A stretch of 64,000 nt of DNA. Source: CAWCDJ01 sp963836015 (GTDB taxonomy: Bacteria; Acidobacteriota; Terriglobia; Bryobacterales; Bryobacteraceae). The notes beneath the pieces were generated by a model. The model saw only the letters and a program-made list of their open reading frames with translations, did not search any database and was not told the origin of the DNA. Position numbers and translations under genes: made by a program. Shown piece by piece: positions 53,054 through 61,865 of this stretch; position 1 is the stretch's first letter, and each line of letters starts with the position of its first letter. Where the stretch lies: the NCBI GenBank assembly GCA_963836015.1, contig CAWIIF010000001.1, forward strand, positions 62,001 to 126,000, in the 5' to 3' direction.

Positions 53054-54165
53054 TATCTGTCCACTTCACCCAACACGATATCGAGCGTCCCGATCACCGC
53101 CACTACGTCCGCTATCAGGCCGCCGCGAACCATGCGGTCGAGGGCCTGCAGGTTGACGAAAGAGGGCGGCCGCACCCGGCAGCGGTAGGGCTGCGTCGAT
53201 CCGTCGCTTACTACGTAATAGCCCAGCTCGCCCTTGGGAGCCTCGATCGAAACGTAGGCCTCGCCCACGGGAGGCTTGATCACCTTGCCGACTTTGCCCA
53301 TGATCGGGCCTTCGGGAATATTGGCCACCGCCTGCCGCATAATGCGCACCGACTGGCGCATCTCTTCCATGCGGACCATGTACCGGTCGTAGGTGTCGCC
53401 ATTCTGCCGGGTGGGGATCTCGAAGTCGTATTTCTCGTAGCCCGAGTAGGGCTGCGCCTTGCGCAGGTCCCATTTCACCCCGGCCGCGCGCAGCACCGGG
53501 CCGGTCACGCCGTACTCCTTGCACTCGTCGGCGGTCAGGATGCCGACATCCTTCAAGCGGCCCACCCAGATGCGATTGTTGGTCAGCAGCTCTTCGTATT
53601 CGTCCACTTTCGGCAGGAACATGTCGCAGAAGGCGTTCACCTCCTGCTCGAAGCCCTCGTAAGTCTCGTAGAGCAGGCCGCCGATGCGGAACGCGTGCGT
53701 GGTGAGGCGCGCGCCGCAATATTTTTCGAAGATCTTGAGCGCTTCTTCCCGCTCGCGCAGGCAGTAGAAAACCGGCGTGATGGCGCCGATGTCCAGCGCG
53801 TGGGTGCCGAGCCACAGCAGGTGGCTGGCGATCCGGTTCAGCTCCGTGAGGATGACGCGAACGGTCTGCGCGCGCGGCGGCGCCTCGACGTTCAGCAGTT
53901 TCTCCACCGCCAGGCAGTAGCCCAACCCGTTCGAGATGGCGGCCACATAATCCATGCGGTCCACGTAGGGATTGAACTGCGCGTAGGTGCGGTTTTCCGC
54001 GATCTTCTCCACGCCGCGGTGCAGATAGCCGATCACACAATCCGTCCCCAATACCTTCTCGCCGTCGAGTTTGAGGATCACGCGCAGCACGCCGTGCGTG
54101 GAAGGGTGCTGGGGGCCCATGTTGATGACTAATTCGGTGGAATCTAGGAACGTTGCGTCCGGCAT
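53053..54165 (-). CDS. nuoD: NADH-quinone oxidoreductase subunit D
   Basis: 370 residues, somewhat shorter than the usual about 400. Typical features are INMGPQHPSTHGVLRVIL (quinone-site His and Thr), IGYLHRGVEKIAENRTY, FNPYVDRMDYVAAISN, GPVLRAAGVKWDLRKAQPY and the C-terminal VVAVIGTLDIVLGEVDR. The 49-kDa-type subunit that, with NuoB, forms the quinone-binding pocket; it is related to the large subunit of NiFe hydrogenases but lacks their Cys ligands. It follows nuoC by seven bases. Confidence 0.96.
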   Translation of the reverse strand: MPDATFLDSTELVINMGPQHPSTHGVLRVILKLDGEKVLGTDCVIGYLHRGVEKIAENRTYAQFNPYVDRMDYVAAISNGLGYCLAVEKLLNVEAPPRAQTVRVILTELNRIASHLLWLGTHALDIGAITPVFYCLREREEALKIFEKYCGARLTTHAFRIGGLLYETYEGFEQEVNAFCDMFLPKVDEYEELLTNNRIWVGRLKDVGILTADECKEYGVTGPVLRAAGVKWDLRKAQPYSGYEKYDFEIPTRQNGDTYDRYMVRMEEMRQSVRIMRQAVANIPEGPIMGKVGKVIKPPVGEAYVSIEAPKGELGYYVVSDGSTQPYRCRVRPPSFVNLQALDRMVRGGLIADVVAVIGTLDIVLGEVDR

Positions 54166-54172
54166 ACGGTCG

Positions 54173-54841
54173 TCACTGGCCGCTTTCTATATTCAGATTT
54201 TCCTGCACCCAGCGCTGGTCCTGTTGGATGATCGAGTAGTCCTTGCGCAGCGGGAATCCCGTCCACTCCTCCGGCAGGAGGATGCGCCGCATGTCCGGGT
54301 GTCCGGCGAACTCGATGCCGAACATATCAAATACCTCGCGCTCCAGCCAGTTGGCCGTCAGGTGAACGCCCACCGCGGTTCCCGGCCGGTAGCCGTCGGC
54401 GAGCAGCGCCTTGACCCGAACGCGCTCGTTGCGCGCGAAGCTGTAGAGGATGTAGACCAGGTCGAACCGCTCCGGACGCTTCGGCCAGTCCACCGCGGTG
54501 ATATCGACCAGGTAATCGAAATCGGCTTCGAGTTTGAGATACTCCAGTACCGGAATGGCCGCTTCGGGTTTGGCGACGACGAAGTTCTGCCCGAGGTAGG
54601 TGGACGTTTCGCTGATCCGGTCGCCAAACCTCTCCTTCAGCTCACGTGCGAGGTCGCTGTCCCAAGGGGTGGCAGCCATGGTCGCGGGCGGCTTCGGGGG
54701 TGCTGCATGGCCCGCGGCCGCGGCTGGCTTAGGAGGAGCCGCTTTCGCGGCGTCAGCGGCTGGTTTGGCCGGTTGGCCAGACGCCTCACCCTGTTTCGGG
54801 GGAGGCGTTTCTGAGCCCCCAGGCTTCTGCTCATCAGCCAT
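54173..54841 (-). CDS. nuoC: NADH-quinone oxidoreductase subunit C with a Pro/Ala/Lys-rich N-terminal extension
   Basis: 222 residues. The conserved 30-kDa domain spans about 62-215: FDYLVDITAVDWPKRPERFD, LVYILYSFARNERVRVKALL, ANWLEREVFDMFGIEFAGHP and the C-terminal GFPLRKDYSIIQQDQRWVQE. The first about 55 residues are a low-complexity Pro/Ala/Lys tail (KPAADAAKAAPPKPAAAAG) that typical NuoC lacks. The start at 54841 is supported by GAGGAG five to ten bases upstream. This is the first nuo gene here; no nuoA or nuoB precedes it, and the next gene upstream is divergent. Confidence 0.93.
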   Translation of the reverse strand: MADEQKPGGSETPPPKQGEASGQPAKPAADAAKAAPPKPAAAAGHAAPPKPPATMAATPWDSDLARELKERFGDRISETSTYLGQNFVVAKPEAAIPVLEYLKLEADFDYLVDITAVDWPKRPERFDLVYILYSFARNERVRVKALLADGYRPGTAVGVHLTANWLEREVFDMFGIEFAGHPDMRRILLPEEWTGFPLRKDYSIIQQDQRWVQENLNIESGQ

Positions 54842-55020
54842 TTAATCTCCTCTTGAAGAACCCTACATTTATCATCTGCACGAACGAGTGTCAAATTGCG
54901 CGACACCCCTGAAAAACTTGCGGTTGGTACGGTAGTTTTGGATGTGAAATTGCCCCTCGCTGCCCGCCAGTGCCCTTTCGCACAGGGCCGCGGAATTCTC
55001 CGGCTGCTAAACTTCGATAC

Positions 55021-55890
55021 ATGTACGACGTGATCATCGTCGGCGGGGGGCCGGCTGGATTGAGCGCAGCTGCGATTCTCGGACGCTGCCGCCGCAGCGT
55101 GCTGCTCTGCGACGACGGCCAGTATCGCAACGACGCTTCGCTGGCGCTCCACGGCTTTCTCAGCCGCGACGGCATTCACCCCGCCGAGCTCCGGCGCATC
55201 GGCCGTGAGCAGCTCGAACGCTACGACGTCGAACACCGCGCGGTGCGGGTCACCGATGCCCACCCGTCGGAAGGCGGCTTCTCGGTGACGCTCGAAGACG
55301 GGTCCACCGCCGCCGGCCGCAAACTCCTGCTGGCGACCGGCGTTCGCGACACAATCCCCGCTGTAGAGGGTTTCCAGACTTTCTTCGGCCGCGGCGTGTT
55401 TCACAGCCCCTATACCGACGGCTGGGAGGTTCGCGATCGCCGCCTCGCCGCGTATGGAACGGGAAAGAGCGGAACGGACCTGGCGCGCTCCCTCAGAACC
55501 TGGAGTTCCGACGTGGTGCTGTGCACGGACGGTCCTTCCGGCTTGAAACCCGCGGATTCGGCCGATCTGGCCAGCCTGGGGATTCACGTGCTGTCCGCCA
55601 AGATCGCGCGGCTGGAAGGGTCGGAGACGGGTCTCGACCGGATCATCTTTGCCGACGGGTCGGACTTGCCCGTGTCCGCGATCTTCCTGAGCATGGGTTC
55701 GAGCCCGCGATCCGACCTGGCCTCGCGGTTGGGATTCCGCTCCAACGGCAAGGGCGCCGCCAACGGATCCGGGGTGTATGTGGCAGGCGACGCCTGCAAA
55801 GATACACACCTCGCGATCGTGGCCGCGGCCGAAGGCGCACAAGCCGCCATCGCTATCAATCGCGCCCTCCAGCAGCAGAGCGGAGAGTAA
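55021..55890 (+). CDS. Thioredoxin-reductase-like FAD/NAD(P)H oxidoreductase lacking the redox CxxC
   Basis: 289 residues starting MYDVIIVGGGPAGLSAAAIL (FAD GxGxxG). The NAD(P) domain has AAYGTGKSGTDLARSL, in which the third motif Gly is kept but the usual GGGxxA is changed. The C-terminal FAD motif is VYVAGDACKDTHLAIVAAAE. In true thioredoxin reductases the CxxC lies just after the first part of the NADPH domain; here that segment reads RGVFHSPYTDGWE with no cysteine, so thioredoxin is not the substrate. Similar short enzymes accompany oxidative and antibiotic-biosynthetic pathways or act as ferredoxin/flavodoxin reductases. Function unassigned. Confidence 0.8.
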   Translation: MYDVIIVGGGPAGLSAAAILGRCRRSVLLCDDGQYRNDASLALHGFLSRDGIHPAELRRIGREQLERYDVEHRAVRVTDAHPSEGGFSVTLEDGSTAAGRKLLLATGVRDTIPAVEGFQTFFGRGVFHSPYTDGWEVRDRRLAAYGTGKSGTDLARSLRTWSSDVVLCTDGPSGLKPADSADLASLGIHVLSAKIARLEGSETGLDRIIFADGSDLPVSAIFLSMGSSPRSDLASRLGFRSNGKGAANGSGVYVAGDACKDTHLAIVAAAEGAQAAIAINRALQQQSGE

Positions 55891-55988
55891 CATTTTCCAC
55901 TTCCCGATTTTCTTGCCTGCGGGTTTCCCCGGGCCGGATCTCCCGCTAATCGCCTGAAGGTAAACCAGCTTCCTCCACCGCGGGCGCG

Positions 55989-57575
55989 TTGGAAAAGCAA
56001 TTGCACAGTAGTGTGCCCGAAAGAAGGGAGTTCGTGGCGATAATCTCGGGTTCTGAGCCGGATTGGCCCAATGAGGGAAAGGCTTCTTCGGGCGTCTTCG
56101 TTCCGCTTGCAGCAATTCCATTTCCGGCGGCTTTATTCGGTCCGGAGGGGGTGATCGCCGAAACCAACACGGAGTGGGATGCTACTCATCCGGCCTTTCA
56201 GGCGGGTGAACCCGGCCAAGCCTGGTGCGAGGAGCTACACGAAGGATCGCCGCTCCTCTCCGAGGCCCTGCTCGACGGACTCCAGGCGGTTCTGTCCGGC
56301 GCCGAACGGCGTTTCACCCAGGAGGCCGGCGCGGCAGGAGCGGCGCGCCGCATTGTCATCTCGGAGGCTGCCGGACGCGCGCTGATTGTTGAAGAAGTCC
56401 ACATGCCGGCGCCGGAGACCTCCCAGCAGTCGCCGAAACTCGAAACGATCGGGCGCATGGTGAGCGGCGTGGCGCACGATTTCGCCAATCTGCTGACCAT
56501 TATCGCGGGCTACGGCGACCTACTGTTGAACCGCACCGGCGATCAGGATCCGCGCCGTGAGGCGATCAACGAGATTCGCAAGGCCGCCGAGCGCGGCGCG
56601 CGATTGACGTCGCAGTTGCTGGGCTTCGGACGAGGGGAAACCATACGCCCTAATCCGCTCGACCTCAATACCCTGGTGACGGATGTCGAGCGCATGCTCC
56701 GGCCAATTCTCGGAGAGCACCTCGAGATCTCCGTCGAGCTGCAACCCGGGTTGGGACTGGTAGTGGCCGACCCGGGACAGATGGAACAGGTCGTCATGAA
56801 CCTGCTGCTGAACGCCCGGGACGCCATGACGGACAGGGGGCGGATCCGGATCGAGACTTCGAGTGCCGTTCTGGAAGCAGAGGAGGCGGGCCTGCTGGGC
56901 ATGACGGCCGGCCCGTGCGTGCTCCTGTCGGTCGCGGACTCCGGCCACGGGATCGAACCCGATGCCATGGAGCGGATCTTCCAGCCCTTTTACACCACCA
57001 AGGAGAGAGGCGAAGGCACCGGGCTGGGCCTGAGTATCGTCCTACGCGTCGTAAAGGAGAGCGGAGGCGCCATCCGGGTACGGAGCGCGCCCGGAGAGGG
57101 CGCGATCTTCACGGTGTACCTGCCCTCCTCGCGGCACCTGCCCGGGTTGGCGGCGAACCCCGCGCCCCGCCGCACCGCCGCCGGGTCGGAAACGGTACTG
57201 CTGGTTGAGGACGAGGACGCCGTCCGCCGGCTGATGGCGCAGGTGCTGCAACAGAACGGCTACCGGGTACTGGAGGCCGCCGACGGTGAGGAAGCGCTGC
57301 TGCTTTTCGGGGCTCACGAACCCGCCATCGGGCTGGTGCTGACCGATATGGTGATGCCGCGCATGGGCGGTCACGAACTGGCCCGCCGGATCCGTGCGCG
57401 CCGGCCCGGGCTTCCCATCATTTGTATCTCCGGCTACACCGACGAGGCGCTGCACCAAACGGGTGCCCTGGAACCCGGGATGTTATTCCTCCAGAAGCCT
57501 TTGCTGCCGGATCCCCTGGCCGCCAAAGTGCGGGAGGCGCTGGATTCGGCTTCTCGACCGTTTAACCCGCGTTAG
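55989..57575 (+). CDS. Hybrid sensor histidine kinase with C-terminal receiver
   Basis: Up to 528 residues from a TTG at 55989; a GTG at 56034 with GGGAG close by is an alternative start. Residues about 1-150 may be a PAS-like sensory region (AALFGPEGVIAETNTEWDAT). The dimerisation/phosphoacceptor segment is ETIGRMVSGVAHDFANLLTI, in which the usual second Asn of HDFNNLL is Ala. ATPase boxes: NLLLNARDAM (N), VADSGHGIEPD (G1), FYTTKERGEGTGLGLSIV (G2). The receiver spans about 405-520, with acidic residues in LLVEDEDAVRRL, phosphoacceptor Asp in LVLTDMVMPRMGG and Lys in LFLQKPLLPD. There are no membrane segments, so it is cytoplasmic. The partner regulator is not obvious. Confidence 0.88.
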   Translation: MEKQLHSSVPERREFVAIISGSEPDWPNEGKASSGVFVPLAAIPFPAALFGPEGVIAETNTEWDATHPAFQAGEPGQAWCEELHEGSPLLSEALLDGLQAVLSGAERRFTQEAGAAGAARRIVISEAAGRALIVEEVHMPAPETSQQSPKLETIGRMVSGVAHDFANLLTIIAGYGDLLLNRTGDQDPRREAINEIRKAAERGARLTSQLLGFGRGETIRPNPLDLNTLVTDVERMLRPILGEHLEISVELQPGLGLVVADPGQMEQVVMNLLLNARDAMTDRGRIRIETSSAVLEAEEAGLLGMTAGPCVLLSVADSGHGIEPDAMERIFQPFYTTKERGEGTGLGLSIVLRVVKESGGAIRVRSAPGEGAIFTVYLPSSRHLPGLAANPAPRRTAAGSETVLLVEDEDAVRRLMAQVLQQNGYRVLEAADGEEALLLFGAHEPAIGLVLTDMVMPRMGGHELARRIRARRPGLPIICISGYTDEALHQTGALEPGMLFLQKPLLPDPLAAKVREALDSASRPFNPR

Positions 57576-57643
57576 GCGCCAGTCGGGTCGTAAGACTCGG
57601 CAAGACGCCCGGAATGTGCTCTAATGAATGGCACTTACCCGGT

Positions 57644-58669
57644 ATGGCCAGTTCAGCCAAACGTCTGCGAAGAGCCTGGAAAAGCGCCGGCCGGCGTGCG
57701 CGCGAAATCCGGATGATCGCGCACGGCCTCATCTCCACGGATCACCCGATCCTGGCGCATATCATTCCCATGCGCCGCTGCAATCTCTCTTGCGCATATT
57801 GCAACGAGTACGACGACCACTCCAAGCCGGTCGCCATCGAACTGGTCTGCCAGCGGCTCGACCGCCTGGCCCAGCTCGGCACCAACGTGATCACCATCTC
57901 CGGCGGGGAGCCGCTGCTGCATCCGGATCTGGACGCGGTGATCGCGCGCATCCGGCAGAACGGGATGATTGCCGGCATGATCACCAACGGGTACCTGTTG
58001 ACCGCCGAGCGCATCAAGCGGCTCAACCGCGCCGGGCTGGACCACCTGCAGATCTCGATCGACAACGTGATGCCCGACGAGGTTTCGAAGAAGAGCCTCA
58101 AGGTGCTCGATAAAAAGCTTCAGCTCCTGGCGGAACATGCCGAGTTCCACGTCAACATCAACTCCGTGGTCGGCGGCGGCATTCACAATCCCAAGGATGC
58201 CCTGACGATCGGCCGGCGCGCGCTCGAGCTGGGGTTCACGTCCACGGTGGGAATCATTCACGACGGCGAAGGCCAGTTGCAGCCGCTGCGCGACGAAGAG
58301 CGCGAGGTTTATCTCGCCATGCGCTCCATGGAGAAGAGCAGCTACGCGCGCGTCAATTATTTCCAGGACAACATCGCCCACGGCAAGGAAAACCACTGGC
58401 GCTGCCGGGCCGGCTCGCGGTACTTGTATGTCTGCGAGGACGGCCTGGTGCACTACTGCTCGCAGCAGCGGGGCTACCCGGGCAAGCCTCTGATGGAGTA
58501 TACCCGCGACGACGTGCGGCGGGAGTATCGCACCGCCAAGAGCTGCGCGCCGCGCTGCACGGTGGCGTGCGTTCACCAGGTATCCACCATCGATTTCTGG
58601 CGCGGCCCGCAGGACCTCACTCCCTCGGCCGTGGAAGGCCAGCCCCAGGGACTCGTACACATCCAGTAG
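57644..58669 (+). CDS. Radical SAM enzyme with SPASM-like C-terminal cysteines
   Basis: About 341 residues; in-frame ATG at 57614 is an alternative start. The SAM-cluster motif is MRRCNLSCAYCNEYDD (CxxxCxxC), followed by ITISGGEPLLHPDLDAVI (GGEP motif) and DHLQISIDNV. The C-terminus adds CRAGSRYLYVCEDGLVHYCS and SCAPRCTVACVHQ, enough cysteines for an auxiliary [4Fe-4S] cluster as in SPASM/Twitch enzymes. It recalls HpnH-like and peptide-modifying enzymes, but neither a hopanoid cluster nor a precursor peptide gene was found beside it. Substrate unknown. It is co-oriented with the ABC transporter genes downstream, 36 bases away. Confidence 0.85.
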   Translation: MASSAKRLRRAWKSAGRRAREIRMIAHGLISTDHPILAHIIPMRRCNLSCAYCNEYDDHSKPVAIELVCQRLDRLAQLGTNVITISGGEPLLHPDLDAVIARIRQNGMIAGMITNGYLLTAERIKRLNRAGLDHLQISIDNVMPDEVSKKSLKVLDKKLQLLAEHAEFHVNINSVVGGGIHNPKDALTIGRRALELGFTSTVGIIHDGEGQLQPLRDEEREVYLAMRSMEKSSYARVNYFQDNIAHGKENHWRCRAGSRYLYVCEDGLVHYCSQQRGYPGKPLMEYTRDDVRREYRTAKSCAPRCTVACVHQVSTIDFWRGPQDLTPSAVEGQPQGLVHIQ

Positions 58670-58705
58670 GGGCCGGGGTTTCCGCATCCCATAGAATAAA
58701 GGCAG

Positions 58706-59391
58706 ATGCCCGCTCCCCGTCTGGAGCTCCTGGGAGTTTCCAAGACCTACAAAAACGGAGGCCAGCCGGTCGAGGTTCTGCATGATGTCTCGCTCGAGGC
58801 GGCGGCGGGAACCGTCACCGCGCTGCTGGGCCGGAGCGGGTGCGGCAAGACGACCCTCCTCAATCTCGCCGGAGCCATGGATTTCCCGACGGCGGGGGAG
58901 GTCCGCATCGACGGCCGCGCCACTTCGTCGCTCTCCGAGCGGGAGTTGACCGCGCTGCGCCGCCGGCGGATCGGGTTCGTCTTTCAATTCTTCCAACTGC
59001 TTCCGACGCTCACGGTGCTCGAAAATGTCGAGCTTCCGCTGCTGCTGGCGGGCGCGCCCCAACGCCACCGAGGCGGCGCGCGACAGGCTGCGGTGGGTCG
59101 GTCTCGAAGAGAAAGCGGCCAGCCTGCCGTATCAGCTCTCGGGCGGCCAGATGCAGCGGGTAGCGATTGCCCGCGGCGCTGGTGCACTCGCCGGAGCTGC
59201 TGATCGCCGACGAGCCCACCGGCAACCTGGACACGGCCAGCGGCGACCAGGTGCTGGCGCTGATTCGCGAGAGCGCCGCGCGCTTCGGAGCGGCCGTAAT
59301 CGTGGCAACCCACAGCGCGGAAGCCGCCGCCATCGCGGACGTGCGAGTACGCCTGCGCGACGGCCGCATCCAGGCGATCGAGCGCGCATGA
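58706..59391 (+). CDS. LolD/MacB-like ABC ATPase, frame broken by two extra bases
   Basis: With single bases removed at about 59057 (run of C) and 59175 (GCCCGCGGCGCTGG) the gene encodes 227 residues. Walker A is LLGRSGCGKTTLLNL, the Q-loop region VFQFFQLLPTLTVLENV, signature YQLSGGQMQRVAIARAL, Walker B LLIADEPTGNLDTASG and the H-loop VIVATHSAEAAAIAD. This is the LolD/MacB/FtsE type, which powers an FtsX-type permease without itself crossing the membrane. Its TGA overlaps the ATG of the permease gene (ATGA). Confidence 0.87.
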
Positions 59392-61862
59392 AGCTGCTTC
59401 GGACGCTGATCCTGCGCCCCCTCCGCCGCGACCTTCTGCGGACGGCGCTGACGGTGCTGGCGGTAGCGCTCGGCGTCGGAGTGGTGGTGGCGATCGACCT
59501 GGCGGGCGACGCCGCCACCGGCTCGTTCCGCTCGTCGATGGAGACGCTGACGGGAAAGACGGATCTCGAGATCACGGCCAACGGAGGCATCGACGAAGGG
59601 TGGATGGGCCGGCTGTCCGGCATGCCGTACGATGTGCGCTGGGCGCCCGTAATCGAAGCGCAAGCCGCGATCCGCGGAATCGGCGCCGTGCCGCTCTACG
59701 GCGTGGACCTGCTGGCAGCCGCCGAATCCTCACAGAGCCGCGACCGTGAGGGAGCGGGCATCCTGATATCGAGCGCCCTCGCCAAACGAATCGGCAGTTC
59801 GCAGATCACCATCAACCTCGCCGGCCGCCCGCAGACATTCCCCATCGCGCGAACTGTCGACGGGCAATCCGCCGAATTTCTGCTGCTGGACATCGCCGAA
59901 GCGCAGAAGGCCCTCGGCCGCTACGGCAAGCTCGACCGCATCGACGTGACCATCGGGCCGGACGAGGATTTCACAAAAGTTGAACAGGCCATACGCGCGG
60001 TGCTGCCGCCTTCGTACCTGCTTCGCAAACCCGGCGCGCGCAGCGACGAGAACCAGCGGATGCTGCGCGCCTTTCGCTGGAACCTGCGAGTGTTGAGCTA
60101 CATTTCCCTGGTGGTGGGCGCATTCCTGATCTACAACACGATCTCGGTGAGCGTGGTGCGGAGGCGAGCGGAGATCGGAATCCTGCGATCGATCGGGGCC
60201 GCCCGCGGCACGGTGTTCGGGCTGTTCCTGGCCGAGGCGCTGATGCTCGGGCTGACCGGAGCGGTCCTGGGGATCGGGCTGGGGCGCCTGCTGGCAGGCG
60301 GGACGGTCGGGCTGATTTCCGTCACCGTGAACGCGCTGTACACGACCAGCCGTCCAACACCTGTGGCGCTTACCTGGAGCGAATCGTGGACCGGCATCGC
60401 AACAGGTGCGGCGGTGGCGCTGCTTTCGGCGCTCGGCCCGGCGCGCGAGGCGATGCGGGTAGCGCCCACGGAGGCCATGAGCCGCGGCGCCCACGAGCAT
60501 CGCGCGCGGGTCCGCTGGAGGCGCGGGCTGGCCTGGGCGGCGGTACTCAGCGCTGCAGCGGCCGCGGCTTCGCAGGCCGGACCACTGGGCGGGTTCCCGG
60601 TGGGCGGTTATGTGTCCGCGTTCCTGGCGATCGGGGCGGCCGCGATGGCCGCACCCGCGGTGGTCCTGGCCGTGAACCGCGCCACCCGCGCGGTAGTGAA
60701 CCTCCGGGTGGAAAGCCTGCTGGCGGGGCGGAGCCTGGCGGCATCGCTCTCGCGAACCTCGGTGGTGGTGGCGGCGCTGGCCACAGCCATCGCGATGATG
60801 GCCAGCGTCGGGATCATGGTCGGCAGCTTCCGCGAGACGGTCGCGCTGTGGCTCGATATCCAGCTGCGCGCGGACCTCTACGTGCGCCCGGCGGTGCCCT
60901 CGTCGGCGGGCGACTTCCCGCCGCTCGCGCCCGAGGTGGCGGGCATCCTGGAATCCACCCCGGGGGTGGCCGCGGTGGACCTGTTCCACGCGGTCCCGCT
61001 CGAGTACCAGGGGCAGCGCGCTACCCTGGGCGCGGGCAATCTCGACGTGGTTCGCCGCTACGGCCGGCTGCGCTTTCTGGCGGGCGAAGACCGCGACGCG
61101 ATCCTGCGCTCGATGCCCGGCCGCGATCGTGCGGTGGTGAGCGAGCCGTTCGCCAACCTTCATCATGTGCGCGCCGGAGACCGGCTCGGGCTGGCGATCG
61201 GCGAGCACCAGGTGACACTGACGGTGGCCGGCGTCTACTACGAGTATTCGAGCAGCCAGGGGTACGTGATCGTGGATCGCTCCACGCTGCTGAAGTACCT
61301 TCCCGGACAGCCGGCGACCAACGCGGCGGTCTACCTCGTCGCTGGGGCGGATGCCGCGACCGCCGAGCAGTCGATCGAGCGTCGCGCGGCCGCCTACGGC
61401 GTGGCGGTGGCACCCAACGCGGAACTGCGCCGCAACTCGATCGCGATCTTCGACCGGACCTTCTCGATCACCTACGCCCTCGAGGCCGTCGCGATCCTGG
61501 TGGCCATGCTGGGCGCCGCCAATTCGCTGCTCGCCCTGGTGCTCGACCGCCGCCGCGAACTGGGCCTGCTGCGCTACCTGGGGGCATCCGGCGGGCAGGT
61601 TCGCGGGATGATCCTGACGGAAGCCGCGTTTCTGGGGCTGCTCGCCATTTTGCTCGGACTGGCGCTGGGGCTCGCACTTTCGCTACTATTGATATTCGTA
61701 GTCAATAAGCAGAGTTTCGGTTGGACCATTCAATTTCACCCCCCTAGAGAACTGCTTTTGGGCGCGCTCTTCGCGGTCTGGTGCGTCACGGTTCTGGCCG
61801 GTCTATATCCGGCGCGGGTCGCTTCGCGCCTCAATCCGATTGACGTGATTCATGAAGAGTAG
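59388..61862 (+). CDS. FtsX-type ABC transporter permease with duplicated membrane module
   Basis: 824 residues from the ATG at 59388. Two FtsX modules are visible: the first from RTALTVLAVALGVGVVVAID with its periplasmic MacB-like core and helices near LSYISLVVGAFLIYNTISVS and IGILRSIGAARGTVFGLF, and the second from SLAASLSRTSVVVAALATAI to LGLLRYLGASGGQVRGMILT. The pattern matches large LolE-like or YbbP-type permeases that move lipoproteins or lipids, or release toxic compounds, in partnership with the adjacent LolD-like ATPase. It is part of the operon with that gene. Confidence 0.9.
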   Translation: MKLLRTLILRPLRRDLLRTALTVLAVALGVGVVVAIDLAGDAATGSFRSSMETLTGKTDLEITANGGIDEGWMGRLSGMPYDVRWAPVIEAQAAIRGIGAVPLYGVDLLAAAESSQSRDREGAGILISSALAKRIGSSQITINLAGRPQTFPIARTVDGQSAEFLLLDIAEAQKALGRYGKLDRIDVTIGPDEDFTKVEQAIRAVLPPSYLLRKPGARSDENQRMLRAFRWNLRVLSYISLVVGAFLIYNTISVSVVRRRAEIGILRSIGAARGTVFGLFLAEALMLGLTGAVLGIGLGRLLAGGTVGLISVTVNALYTTSRPTPVALTWSESWTGIATGAAVALLSALGPAREAMRVAPTEAMSRGAHEHRARVRWRRGLAWAAVLSAAAAAASQAGPLGGFPVGGYVSAFLAIGAAAMAAPAVVLAVNRATRAVVNLRVESLLAGRSLAASLSRTSVVVAALATAIAMMASVGIMVGSFRETVALWLDIQLRADLYVRPAVPSSAGDFPPLAPEVAGILESTPGVAAVDLFHAVPLEYQGQRATLGAGNLDVVRRYGRLRFLAGEDRDAILRSMPGRDRAVVSEPFANLHHVRAGDRLGLAIGEHQVTLTVAGVYYEYSSSQGYVIVDRSTLLKYLPGQPATNAAVYLVAGADAATAEQSIERRAAAYGVAVAPNAELRRNSIAIFDRTFSITYALEAVAILVAMLGAANSLLALVLDRRRELGLLRYLGASGGQVRGMILTEAAFLGLLAILLGLALGLALSLLLIFVVNKQSFGWTIQFHPPRELLLGALFAVWCVTVLAGLYPARVASRLNPIDVIHEE

Positions 61863-61865
61863 CGT

